Below, in pieces: positions 1 through 10,900 of a stretch of DNA of 64,000 nt. Source of the DNA: Closterium sp. Naga37s-1 (Eukaryota; Streptophyta; Zygnematophyceae; Desmidiales; Closteriaceae). Where the stretch lies: NCBI GenBank assembly GCA_947471745.1, contig CANJKZ010000924.1:682001-746000 (forward strand), read 5' to 3'. Every line of letters begins with the position of its first letter. The first letter of the stretch is position 1. The notes under the pieces are model-generated. The model made no database searches. It was not told where the DNA came from and saw only the letters and a list, made by a program, of their open reading frames with translations. Made by a program: the position numbers and the translations under genes.

Positions 1-611
1 TATACTAACGAACGTCGACGGAAAGCTATGCGTGTTCGTTCCACGCTCACCGCACCATGAAGGAATACTATGGAGAGCGCAGCGACAGCGAGAGAGTGAT
101 TCCACTAGGATTGTATAGTAGCGCCAGCAACTCGGTAGAGTTTCGGTAAAGCTTGTCTCCAATTGACGAAGGAAGAAACCAAGTAGCAATTGTAATAACA
201 CTATGAATACAAAGACAAACAAACAAGATTGATATAGGCTACGGGACAGTTGCACAAACGTTGCGTGGCGCTTCGGTGTAACCCAACCCCACGAAAGTGG
301 TGTGTGGGTGAGCGAACGCGCCTCGTCAACTTCCCAACCCAACTCAGCAGGGAAGTCAATGCCAAGCACGCCGTTTCTCTCAGCACTGCTAGAAATGGCG
401 AGACTCACAGAGAACCACCCATAACTCCCAAGACAACCACGCATTTCCCAAGAAACATACCCACGACTTCCCTAAGCTAGCACCACCCCAGCAATGACTT
501 CATTAGAGTTGCCGTAGTCGCTCGTCGTCAACACGCAACCATCGCGTGGTCATATGGTCGGTGCTGGGTAGCTCGTAGTCTTGGTCGTAAACCTGCCAAG
601 TCAAGCATATC
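1..611. other. Unassigned sequence left of Copia A
   Basis: No convincing gene or complete mobile element is visible. Short open frames exist on both strands but lack domains and are probably chance. The stretch ends where recognisable integrase-RT linker sequence of Copia A begins, near 612. It may be host DNA or decayed LTR-element flank; no LTR pair could be matched inside the window. Confidence 0.3.
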
Positions 612-3600
612 GTGAGTGTCAAGTCTGGGGGTGCTGAGCCTGGGGTTGCTGAGTCTGGGGGTGCTGAGCCTGAGGGTCTGAGCCTGCGGTTGCTGAGACT
701 GGGGGTGCTGAGTCTATTGGAGGTACTGGAGGTGCTGGAGTTACGGGTCCTGGAGGTCCCAGTGGTGCCTCGCCCCAGCAGTCTAGCCGGCGGGAGCCTC
801 TCTCACCACAGCAGTTGCGCGAGTGGTACGCTCGGCGCTGTGGCCTTCGGAGTGGCGCTGCTGGAGCTGGAGGCCCTGGAGCTGCTAGTCCTGGAGGTGC
901 TGGTGGTACTGCTGGTCCTGGAGGTACTGAAGGTGCTGGAGTTACTAGTCCTGGAGGTCCCACTGGTGCCACGCCCCAGCGGTCTAGCCGGCGGGAGCCT
1001 CTCTCACCACAACAGTTGCGCCAGTGGTACGCAAGGCGTTGTAGCCTACGGAGTGGCGCTGCTGGAGCTGGAGGCCCTGGAGCTTCTAGTGCTGGAGGTA
1101 CTGGAGGTAGTGGAGGTTCTGGAGCTGCTGGAGTTGGTGGTGCTGCTGCTGCTCGAGGTGCTGGAGCTGCTAGTCCCGGAGGTGCTCGTACTGGTGGTAC
1201 TGGAGCTGCTAGAGCTGGTGGTGCTGCTGCTGCTGCTGGAGGAGCTGGAGCCGCTGGTCCCGGAGGTGCTCGTACTGGAGGTACTGGAGCTGCTGGAGAT
1301 GGAGGTGCTGCTGGAGCTGGAGGTGCTGCTGGAGCTGGAGCTGCTGGAGGTCCTGCTGGTGCTGGAGCTGCCGGAGATGCTCGTACTGGAGGTCCTGGAG
1401 CTACTGGAGCTGGTGGTTCTGCAGGAGTTGGAGCTGGAGGCGCTGGAGCTGTTGCTGCTGGAGGTGCTGCTGGAGCTGGAGCTGCTGGAGGTGCTGGAGC
1501 TGGTGGTGCTGCGGGAGTTGGAGCTGGAGACCCTGGAGCTGGGGGTACTGGTGCTGTCTCTGCTGTTTCTGGAGGCGCTGCGCGGCCGCGGCCGTACTAC
1601 GTTCCGCTCCTTCAGCAGGTTCTTGGCCTCCCGCCTTCTACTGGTCCTACTCCTCCCTTGCTGAGTCCACCGCCTGACCAGTCGCAGTTGCAGTTACAGC
1701 AAGCCTCTCCACTGCCTGGTCCTTCTCCTTACTCTGGGCCGACTAGAGGTCTTACGGAGCGTCGTGAGCCTGAGTCTCGTCCTGTGTCGCCTGTTCGCGC
1801 TGGTCGCACTGGTAGTCGTGTTCCGCGTCCGCGTCCTCCTCCTGTCCCCGGCACGCACCAGATGGCACTTCGTCCGTCCACTGCTCCACAGCGTGTCCCC
1901 CTGCCGTCTCCTCCTGCGTCCTCTCTTCCTGTCGTCCCTGACCCGCCGTCAGTCCTACTGTCACTGACCCTTCGTTTGAGTCCACTGCTGCGTCTGCCCT
2001 AGTTGCTGAGCTTGTTGACTTTGCTGCCGCCTGTCGTCTAGACTACGCCACTAGTCTTGTTGCTGAGTCTGAGTCTGTCTGTCCTCCGTCCGTCGGGGGT
2101 GAGTGTGCTCTTGGCACGGACGTCCTTGAGGACAGACAGGAGGAGTTTGAGTGTTTTGCCGCTGCTTTACCTCATCTCGTGTCCATGCTGCTTGCACCTG
2201 AGGGAGACCCGGATGCACCAGACATCCCGACCCCGCGCTCTTACGCAGAGGCGATAGCGGGTCCCTACTCCTCTCAGTGGCAGACAGCCATGGACGCAGA
2301 GATGGCTTCCTGGAAGTCCACAGGCACCTACGTCGACGAGGTTCCCCCACCTGGGGCGAACATCGTCAGTGGCATGTGGATTTTCAGGGTGAAGCGGCCG
2401 CCGAGTTCTCCGCCTGTCTTCAAGGCGCGTTACGTTGCACGAGGCTTCAGTCAGCGAGAGGGAGTTGACTTCTTCCAGACCTTCTCCCCTACCCCGAAGA
2501 TGACCACTCTTCGGGTACTGCTGCACGTCGCCGCTCAGCGTGACTACGAGCTTCACTCTCTTGACTTCAGCACAGCCTTTCTACAGGGCAGTCTGCACGA
2601 GGAGATCTGGCTGCGCCGCCCACCTGGCTTCATTGGGTCATTTCCTGCTGGTACCCAGTGAAGCCTCCGGAGGCCAGTCTACGGTCTCCGCCAGGCGCCC
2701 CGTGAGTGGCACGACACACTGAGGACGACACTTGCGGCTCTTGGCTTTGCTCCTTCCACTGCTGAACCGTCGCTGTTTCTACGCACCGACACCTCTTTGC
2801 CGCCGTTCTACGTCCTCGTGTACGTCGACGACTTGGTCTTTGCTACTGCTGACACTGAGGGACTCGCCCACGTGAAGTCCGAGCTGCAGAAGAGACACAC
2901 GTGCACAGACCTGGGTGAACTGCGCAGCTACCTTGGCTTGCAGATCACCCGGGACAGAGCACGCCGCACCATTACCCTGACTCAGTCACACATGGTGCAG
3001 CAGGTCCTTCAGCGCTTCGGCTTCACGTACTCCTCGCCACAGCCCACTCCTCTGCCTACTCGCCACTCGCTCTCAGCTCCACCTTCGGACGAGTCCGTAG
3101 AGCCGAGTGGTCCGTACCCAGAGCTTGTGGGCTGCCTCAGGTACCTGATGACCTGCACTCGACCTGACCTTGCCTACCCTCTTAGCATTCTGGCACGCTA
3201 TGTTGCTCCTGGGAGACACCGGAAGGAGCACATGGATGCCGCTAAGAGGGTGTTGCGCTACTTGTGCAGTACGTCGGGCATGGGGCTCGTGCTTGGAGGA
3301 CGGGCTCAAGTTGTCCTCACTGGTCACGCAGACGCTTCCTGGGCTGACGACTTGGCTACGCAGCGGTTGTCACAGGGTTACACTTTCAGCCTTGGCTCCG
3401 GCTCTGTTTCGTGGCGGTCTACCCGCTCGTCTTCTGTTCTCAGCTCCAGCTGTGAGGCTGAGATCTACGAAGGGGCCATGGCTGCACAGGAATTACGCTG
3501 GCTCACCTACCTGCTGACCGACCTGGGAGAGCCGCCTCGTTCTCCTCCAGTTCTGTACGTCGACAACAAGGCCATGATTGCCTTGTGTCAGGAGCACAGA

Positions 3601-4018
3601 CTGGAGCATAGAACGAAGCACATCGCTTTGCGCTACTTCCTTGCTCGAGAGTTGCAGCAGCGTGGTCACTTTGTCTTGCTTACGTGGCCACTCGGGCCAA
3701 CACTGCTGATATCTTCACCAAGGCACTTCAGCCTTGTGATCATCAGCGTTTCTGTACTGTTCTAGGCCTTGTGCCCACTTGGCCTCACTTGCTCACTTCT
3801 TGACTTTGCTTGTACTGTGATCTCTATACATATACCTGCATGCTTACACTTGCTAGGTTGTGATCACTGTATTGCTTGTTCTCCTTTATATAACTCTGCA
3901 TGTGAACTGGCCTTGTGGCCATTTGCTTGTGCTCAGAATGCGTGGTGACTTCGTGATCCACCCTGAGCTTGCTTTGCTTTTCTGAACTGATCTTGTGACC
4001 TCTTGTTCTCCCCCACTT
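612..4018 (+). mobile_element. Copia A, truncated Ty1/copia element without LTRs
   Basis: The segment starts inside the glycine/alanine-rich integrase-RT linker and runs through reverse transcriptase and RNase H to a pyrimidine stretch at about 4007-4015 that corresponds to the polypurine-tract region of the other copies. Gag, protease, integrase and both LTRs are missing. The sequence downstream of the coding region closely resembles that of Copia C, so A probably belongs to the C subfamily. It abuts decayed gypsy gag DNA at about 4019. Confidence 0.85.
701..3765 (+). pseudogene. Copia A pol remnant (linker, RT, RNase H)
   Basis: The product would be the C-terminal part of a copia polyprotein. 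Visible parts are two QQLREWY/QQLRQWY motifs in the linker, the RT start (PTPRSYAEAI region, about 2230), the catalytic YVDD of RT (about 2822-2833) and RNase H motifs GHADASW (about 3324), SSCEAEIY (about 3450) and YVDNKA (about 3558). Lesions: a frameshift near 690-700, a 19-nt net deletion near 1945-1951 shared with Copia C, a further 24-nt deletion near 1963, a TGA at 2659 replacing a Trp codon before the conserved RRPVYGLRQAP stretch, and a frameshift near 3665 that destroys the ADIFTKAL end. It cannot encode an active enzyme. Confidence 0.85.
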
Positions 4019-4533
4019 TGCACATGCTTGCGACGATTTTTTTTTATGAAGAAATGTGGAGACTCGATCAGCATCATCTGCGCCTGAAAAAAAAAAAATC
4101 AGAACAACACTTCAACTTTCAAGTGGACCCAACTATTTTAGCTGTTGGCTCCATCATTTTCGCGCCATCGTTTTCTCCTTTTTTCGCCAGCTCCGAGGTC
4201 GTTTTGCCTTTTTTCGTATATTTTCCCGATCCCCAGCTCGATCCATGGCTACTAGCGATTATCGTTTTTTTACTTCGGGGTGCTGCACTGTTCTTGCCCT
4301 GCAACTCCGCACGTGGCTTTTTCATTTTCCAGCACGACAGAATCCGATGCCCTGTTGTGCCGCAAAATTCGCACGTTTCCAATTTCGCTGGCCGCTGCTT
4401 CGCATCGACTTTGTCGATATCCATCGGGTCGGCAGTCCTAGGGGGTGCCGATCGCTCCGTGCCGAAATTCTTGTTCGGCATGTTTCGTGTTGACCCTTGG
4501 TCAACGCGTCGAACCGTTCGCGACACACCCAAT
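4019..4533 (-). pseudogene. Ty3/gypsy gag remnant, 3' part with zinc knuckle
   Basis: This is the downstream half of a gag gene. The reverse-strand frame 4532-4119 holds a canonical CCHC zinc knuckle (C-x2-C-x4-H-x4-C, CEFC...H...C, about 4354-4395) that binds nucleic acid in retroviral-type Gag. It is the continuation of the gag piece at 12124-12925. Removing Copia B with one copy of its CCAAT target duplication puts the two halves in the same frame. Protease is not recognisable beyond 4119, so the element is cut off here. Confidence 0.75.
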
Positions 4534-4661
4534 TGTGAAATGTCGAGGAAAAATGAGATTGACTAAGGGAAAGTTGGGTACAAGTACAAACCCTAGAAAA
4601 CTGTACCCCATATGTGCTACCCCACTACAGCCTACAGCAGCTATGCCATATAAATCTGACA
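4534..4661 (-). repeat. Copia B 3' LTR (left copy)
   Basis: The LTR is 128 bp, starts TGTGAAATG and ends TCTGACA on the plus strand, and matches 11996-12123 at every base I compared. A telobox-like AAACCCTA lies at 4588-4595. Confidence 0.95.
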
Positions 4662-4688
4662 CACCCCCATAGGCAAAGTGGGGGAGAA
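4662..4688 (-). other. Copia B polypurine tract
   Basis: On the reverse strand this is CCCCCACTTTGCCTATGGGGGTG next to the 3' LTR, read in two parts. The same block adjoins the 3' LTRs of C, D, E, G and the element at 63204. It primes plus-strand DNA synthesis in LTR retrotransposons. Confidence 0.8.
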
Positions 4689-4980
4689 CAATGGGTCACA
4701 AGACCAGTCAAGCAAAGCAAGGCAAGCTCAGGGTGGATCACGAAGTCACCACGCATTCTGAGCACAAGCAAATGGCCACAAGGCCAGTTCACATGCAGAG
4801 TTATATAAAGGAGAACAGTCAAGCAAAGCAAGGCAAGCTCAGGGTGGCATCACAAAGTCACCACACATTCCGAGCACAAGTTCAAGGCCAGAAGGCCAGT
4901 TTACATGCAGGATTACATATATATATAAGGCTAGACAAGCAACAGCAGGTGTATATATATATGAAACAGTACAAACAAGG

Positions 4981-7900
4981 TCAAGGGGTGAGCAAGTGAG
5001 GCAAGGCAGGCACAAGACCAAGCTGAGTACAGAAGCGCTGATGATCACAAGGCGCAAGTGCCTTGGTGAAGATATCAGCAGTGTTGGCCTGAGAGGCCAC
5101 GTACGCAAGACGCAGCTGACCACGCTGCTGTAGCTCACGAGCAAGGAAGTAGCGAAGAGCAATGTGCTTCGTTCTGTGCTCCAGTCTCTGCTCCTGACAC
5201 AAGGCCAGCATGGCCTTGTTGTCTACGTACAGCACTGGAGGAGAACGAGGCGGCTCTCCAAGGTCAGTCAGCAGGTAGGTGAGCCAGCGAAGCTCCTGTG
5301 CAGCCATGGCTCCTGCGTAGATCTCAGCCTCACAACTGGAGCCGAGAACAGAGGACGAGCGGGTAGCCCGCCACGAAACAGAGCCGGAACCAAGGCTGAA
5401 GGTGTAACCCTGTGACGACCGCTGCGTAGCCTGGTCGTCAGCCCAAGAAGCGTCTGCGTGCCCAGTGAGGACCACTGGACTCTGCCCTCCAAGCACAAGC
5501 CCCATGCCCGACGTACTGCACAAGTAGCGCAACACCCTCTTCGCTGCAGCCATGTGCTCCGGTCTGTGTCTCCCAGGAGCAACATAGCGTGCGAGAATGC
5601 TAAGAGGGTATGCAAGGTCAGGTCGTGTGCAGGTCATCAGGTACATGAGGCAGCCAACAAGCTCTGGGTACGGGCCACTCGACTCTACGGACTCATCCGA
5701 AGGCAGAGCTGAGAGCGAGTGGCGAGTAGGCAGAGGAGTGGCCTGAGGCGAGGAGTACGTGAAGCCGAAGCGCTGAAGGACCTGCTGCACCATGTGTGAC
5801 TGAGTCAGGGTAATGGTGCGGCGTGCTCTGTCCCGGGTGATCTGCAAGCCAAGGTAGCTGCGCAGTTCACCCAGGTCTGTGCACGTGTGTCTCTTCTGCA
5901 GCTCGGACTTCACGTGGGCGAGTCTAGCAGTGTCAGCTGTGGCAAAGACCAAGTCGTCGACGTACACGAGGATGTAGAACGGCAGCAAAGAAGTGTCGGT
6001 GCGCAGAAACAGCGACGGGTCGGCAGTAGAGGGAGCAAACCCAAGAGCCGCAAGTGTAGTCCTCAGTGTGTCGTGCCACTCACGTGGTGCCTGGCGGAGA
6101 CCGTAGACTGGCCGCCGGAGGCTCCACTGGGTGCCAGGAGGAAAAGACCCAGTGAAGCCAGGTGGGCGACGCAGCCAGATCTCCTCGTGCAGGCTGCCCT
6201 GCAAGAAAGCAGTGCTGGAGTCAAGAGAGTGCAGCTCGTAGTCACGGTGAGCAGCTATGTGCAGCAGTACCCGAAGAGTGGTCATCTTCGGGGTGGGAGA
6301 GAAGGTCTGAAAGTAGTCAACTCCCTGCCGCTGACTGAAGCCACGAGCCACGTAACGCGCCTTGAAGACAGGCGGAGAACCCGGCGGCCGCTTCACCCTG
6401 AAAATCCACATGCCACTGACGATGTTCGCCCCAGGTGGGGGAACCTCGTCAACGTAGGTGCCTGTGGACTTCCAGGAAGCCATCTCTGCGTCCATGGCTG
6501 CCTGCCACTGAGAGGAGTAGGGACCCTCTATCGCCTCCGCGTAGGAGCGCGGAGTCGGGATGTCAAGTGCATCCGGGTCTCCCTCAGGGGTAAGCAGTAC
6601 GGACACGAGATGAGGTGAAACAGCAGCCAAACACTGGAACTCCTCCTGCCTGTCCTCAAGGACGTCCGTGCCAAGGGCACACTCACCCCCGACGGACGGA
6701 GGACAGACAGACTCAGACTCAGCAACAAGACTAGCAGCGTAGTCTAGACGACAGCGAGCAGCAAAGTCGACGAGCTCAGTAACTAGGGCAGACGCAGCAG
6801 CGGACTCAAAGGAAGGGTCAGTGACAACAGTAGCAAGGAGACGCGTGACAGTAGGACTGGCAGCACGAAGAGAGTCCGACTCCGGGTCGGGAAGAGCAGG
6901 AAGAGAGGACTCAGGAGGAGAAGGCAAAGGGGCACGCAGAGGAGCAGTGGACGGACGCAGAGACATCCGGTGCGTGCCAGGGACAGGAGGAGGACGCTGA
7001 CGCGAACCACGACCACTAGTGCGAGCAGCACGGACAGGCGACGCAGGGCGAGACGCAGGCTCACGACGCTCAGCAAGACCTCCAGTAGGACCAGTGTAGG
7101 GAGAAGGAGCAGGCAGTGGGGAGGCCGGCTGTAACTGTAACTGTGACGGGACAGGCTGTGGACACTCTAAGGGAGGAGGAGGAACAGGAGAAGGCGGGAG
7201 ACCAAGAACCTGCTCAAGGAGCGGAACGAAGTACGGTCGAGGCCGCGCAGCGACTCCAGACACAGCAGGGACAGCACCAGTACCCCAAGTGGTAGCACCA
7301 GCGCCAGCAGCACCTCCAGCTCCAGTACCTCCAGCAGCACCAGTAGCACCCCCAGCAGGACCGCCTCCAGGACCGACAGCAGTAGCCTCAGCGTCAACAC
7401 CCTCAGTAGCTCCAGCTCCAGTCGGACCACGAGAAGACGCAGTAGCACCTGCTCCAGTAGTACCCGCAGGCCCAGCAGCTCCAGTACTCCCAGTACGAGC
7501 ACCTCCGGGACCCGCGGCACCAGCACCCTCAGCAGCCGAAGAACCTCCAGCTCCAGCAGCACGCCTCCACCGCCGGGCAAACCACTCGCGCAGCTCCGGT
7601 GGAGAGAGAGGCTCCCGCCGAGACAAAGCACCCGGAGAACCTCCAGGCACAGTACCGCCAGACGCCACGCGAGCGGGCCCAGCTCCCTCAGGCTCCGCAC
7701 CCCCAGGCTCAGCAACTCCAGGCGTAGCACCCCCAGGCTCAGCACCCCCAGGCGTAGCACCCCCAGGCTCAGCACCCTCAGTCGTAGCACCCCCAGGCTC
7801 AGCACCCCCAGTCGTAGCACCCCCAGTCGTAGCACCCCCAGGCGTAGCACCCACACGCTCAGCACCCCCAGAGTCAGCACTCCCAGGCTCAGCACCCTCA

Positions 7901-10900
7901 GCAGCACCAGGGTCACCAGCAACCTCGACAGGCTCGACTGCGTCTACCTGGGACACACCTGAAGGGGCAGGACCCTGAGGGGGAAGGGGGTCTACCGGGG
8001 GGGGACCTGGCACAAGGAAGAGCGGTGGCGGGGGGAGGGACGGAGTGCGGTAGGGGAAGAGGCGGTAGTAGGGGACCGACTCGTCAAGCGTGACGTCCTG
8101 GGAGGACAGAACACGGCGAGAGGTGGGGTGGTAGAACTGCCACCCTGGCGCGTCAGGGGGGAAGCCAAGGAAGACACAAGGAGCAGCACGAGGGGACAGC
8201 TTGTCCGCAGACAAGTCGCGGACAAACGCCCGAGATCCCCAGACACAGAACGCAGACGCATCGCCAACCTTCCCCGTCCACAGCAAAGCTGGGGAGGTCT
8301 CCGGCATGGAGACCCTGGGCTGAAGGTTGATCTGATGCGCCGCGTACCGAACCGCAAACGGCCACAGAAAATGGGGGGCAGCCGCATGCATCATGGACGT
8401 ACGGGCGACGTCCATGACCATGCCAATGCGGTGCTCAGCAATCCCATTTTGCTGTGGAGAGTCCGGAAGCGTGAAGGTCTGGCGGATGCCTCGTGCACGA
8501 CAATAGGCTCGCAGAAGGCCAGAGGAGAACTCTCCGCCTCTGTCAGAGTGCAGACGCAAAACAGGAAAGTCCGAGCCGAAGCTCTGCCTGAGCTGGAGAC
8601 GAGCTGCGCGGATCCAGTCGATCAACACCTCAGTGACATCACCCTTGCTGCGCAAGGGGAAGACTGTGGTGTAACGCGAGTAGTCGTCAACCACCAGCAG
8701 GAAGTAGCGCTCGTGACCCTGTCCACGGACGCGGGCCGGGCCCCACACGTCCATGTGAAGCGTCTGCAGTGGGGCCTCTGTCGGAGGAAACTGGGAGGAG
8801 TGAGGGGCAGCCCGCTGTCGCCCCTCGACACAGGGGACGCAGGTAGGGGCAGGCCCCGGAGGAAGGGGAGGGAGGGACCGGGGAAGACCAGAGACAAGGA
8901 CACGGGAGGCCATGCCTCGGAGACGAAGCAGGGAGGGGTGACCAAGGCGGTGGTGCCAGAGGAGAGTCTCGTGAGACAGGAGGCGACACGAGCAGGGGGC
9001 AGACTCAGGACCAGACCTGGACGCCGCAGCAAACACCTGACCCGACGCAACTACCTGACCAGACGCAGTGACTGGAGGAGACGCAGTGGTCAGTGTGTAC
9101 AGGCTCGACCCCGGCCGACGTGTAAACGTGGCCAGGTGTCGGCCTGTCCGAGCGTCCGTGCAGTGGGTCACCCGCTGGCTCGCAGGAGTGAACTGGTGAA
9201 CCCCCGCATCCTGTAGGTCAGCACCACTCACCAAGTTCGTAGAGAACGAGGGGAGGTAAAGACCAGACAGGGTGCCAGAGGGGGCCGCCGGACACGGGAG
9301 GACAGTGGAGAAGTGAGCAAGGACAGGACCCCCAGAGGGGTCTGCCAGAGAGACTGCAACTGGCCGACTAAGCGGAGTGAGTGTGGTGCGGTCTCGAAAG
9401 AAGGAGCGAGAAGCCCCCGAGTCAAGGGTGAAGGTGTGGGAGGCCGAAGCCGACGCAGTACCTGAGAGAGCAGACTCACCAGCACCTGAGGAAGCAGACG
9501 CACTAGCACCTAGAGCAGCAGCCTCGCTAGCACCTAGAGCAGCAGCCTCACCAGTACCTAGAGCAGCAGTCTCAATGCCCGGGTCGGGCGGAAAACACCG
9601 GTAACAGTCACCCTCATCACTAATAGTCACAGCATACATGGCAGCAAGAATAGCATCAAAGTCAAGGTCAAAGATAGCTACTCCCGCCCTAGACAGCTCG
9701 CCCAAGCGAGGGATCTCAGTGGCCTCAGGGAACTGGTGACGCCAAGCGTCCGTCAGGCGGCCAAAGCAGCGCTGGGTGGAGTGCGCACCCCCGCACGGCT
9801 CACCCGCGCAGTCGCCGGTGCGTAGGACGTAGGTGCACGGACCAGTACCCCCACCCCGCTGGCGTGCAGAGTACCACTCACGAAGCTGCTGAGGGGGGGG
9901 GATCTCACGAGTGCGCTGCTGCTGCTGCTGCTGCTGGCGCTGACCACCACCGGAGCCGACCCTCTGTGCAGCGCCACCCCGACCAGCTCCACCTCCCCCG
10001 CCGCCGCCTCCTCCACCGCCGCCACCTCCGCCACCTCCGCTCCCACCGCCACCGCCGCCTCCGCCTCCGCCTCCACTGCCGCCACCGACACCTCCACCCC
10101 CGCCACCACCCCCACCGCCACCCCCACCCCCTCCGCCGCCTCCACCGCTGCCTCCACCGCCCCCACTAGCTCCTCCAGCGCCCCTGCCCCCCTTGCCCTT
10201 GCCAGGGCGGCGCTTCCCGCTAGGGGTAGACGCCGCACCGACCGACTCAAGACCAACGAGGTCGGCCGCAGCAGCAGAGGCAACAGAGGGCAAGAGAGGA
10301 GAGGGGGAGCACCCCTCAAAGACAGGGGAGCGCGGGTCACCACGAGAGGCTCCTACAGCGACTATGCTCTTCTCTGCTGCTAGGAGGCGCTCCTCGAGGA
10401 GGTCAACGGTGAGGGTGGTGGGGCAAACAGAGAGAAAGTGGTCCCGGACCGGGCGAAGGGTGTCAGGGAGGCGGGTGACTATGTAGTAGAGGGTGATGTA
10501 CATAGGGGGGGGGTTCTTGGCGCAGAACTCAGCGGGAAGGGCAGCGCGGTAGCGAATGTCACTAGTGCGGAGGTGTGTAATGAGGTCAGCAACTGTGGGA
10601 AAAGCTGCGAGGTCAGGTAAGAGGTACGGCAGGATGAGGCGGCTAAGTGCAGCAGTGGCAGGGGAAGAGTAGCGTGCAACTACAGCGTCGTACAAGGTCT
10701 TAGCACTCTTGTACTGGCTAAAGTGCGCACGCTCAGAGGTAGGCAAGTGGCGACGCACAGCAAGACGTGCAGCAGCATCGCGTGTGGCCCACTGTGAGCG
10801 AACCGTGGCGTCAGCATCAGCAGCGGGGGCAGGAGAGGCACCAGAAGTGAGGTCAAAGAGGGAGAGACCGTCTGCCCTATCGCACTGTAGGAAAAGCTGC

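Noticed and set aside
612-1664. Leucine/valine-rich open frame in Copia A
   Set aside because: It is an out-of-frame reading of the GGTGCTGGAG-type linker repeat. The linker frame with QQLREWY motifs is the real one.
4003-4566. 187-codon plus-strand frame
   Set aside because: It is antisense to the gypsy gag remnant that has a true zinc knuckle, and runs into the Copia B LTR.
9864-10169. His/Arg-rich open frame on the plus strand
   Set aside because: It is the antisense reading of the poly-Gly tract of Copia B Gag.
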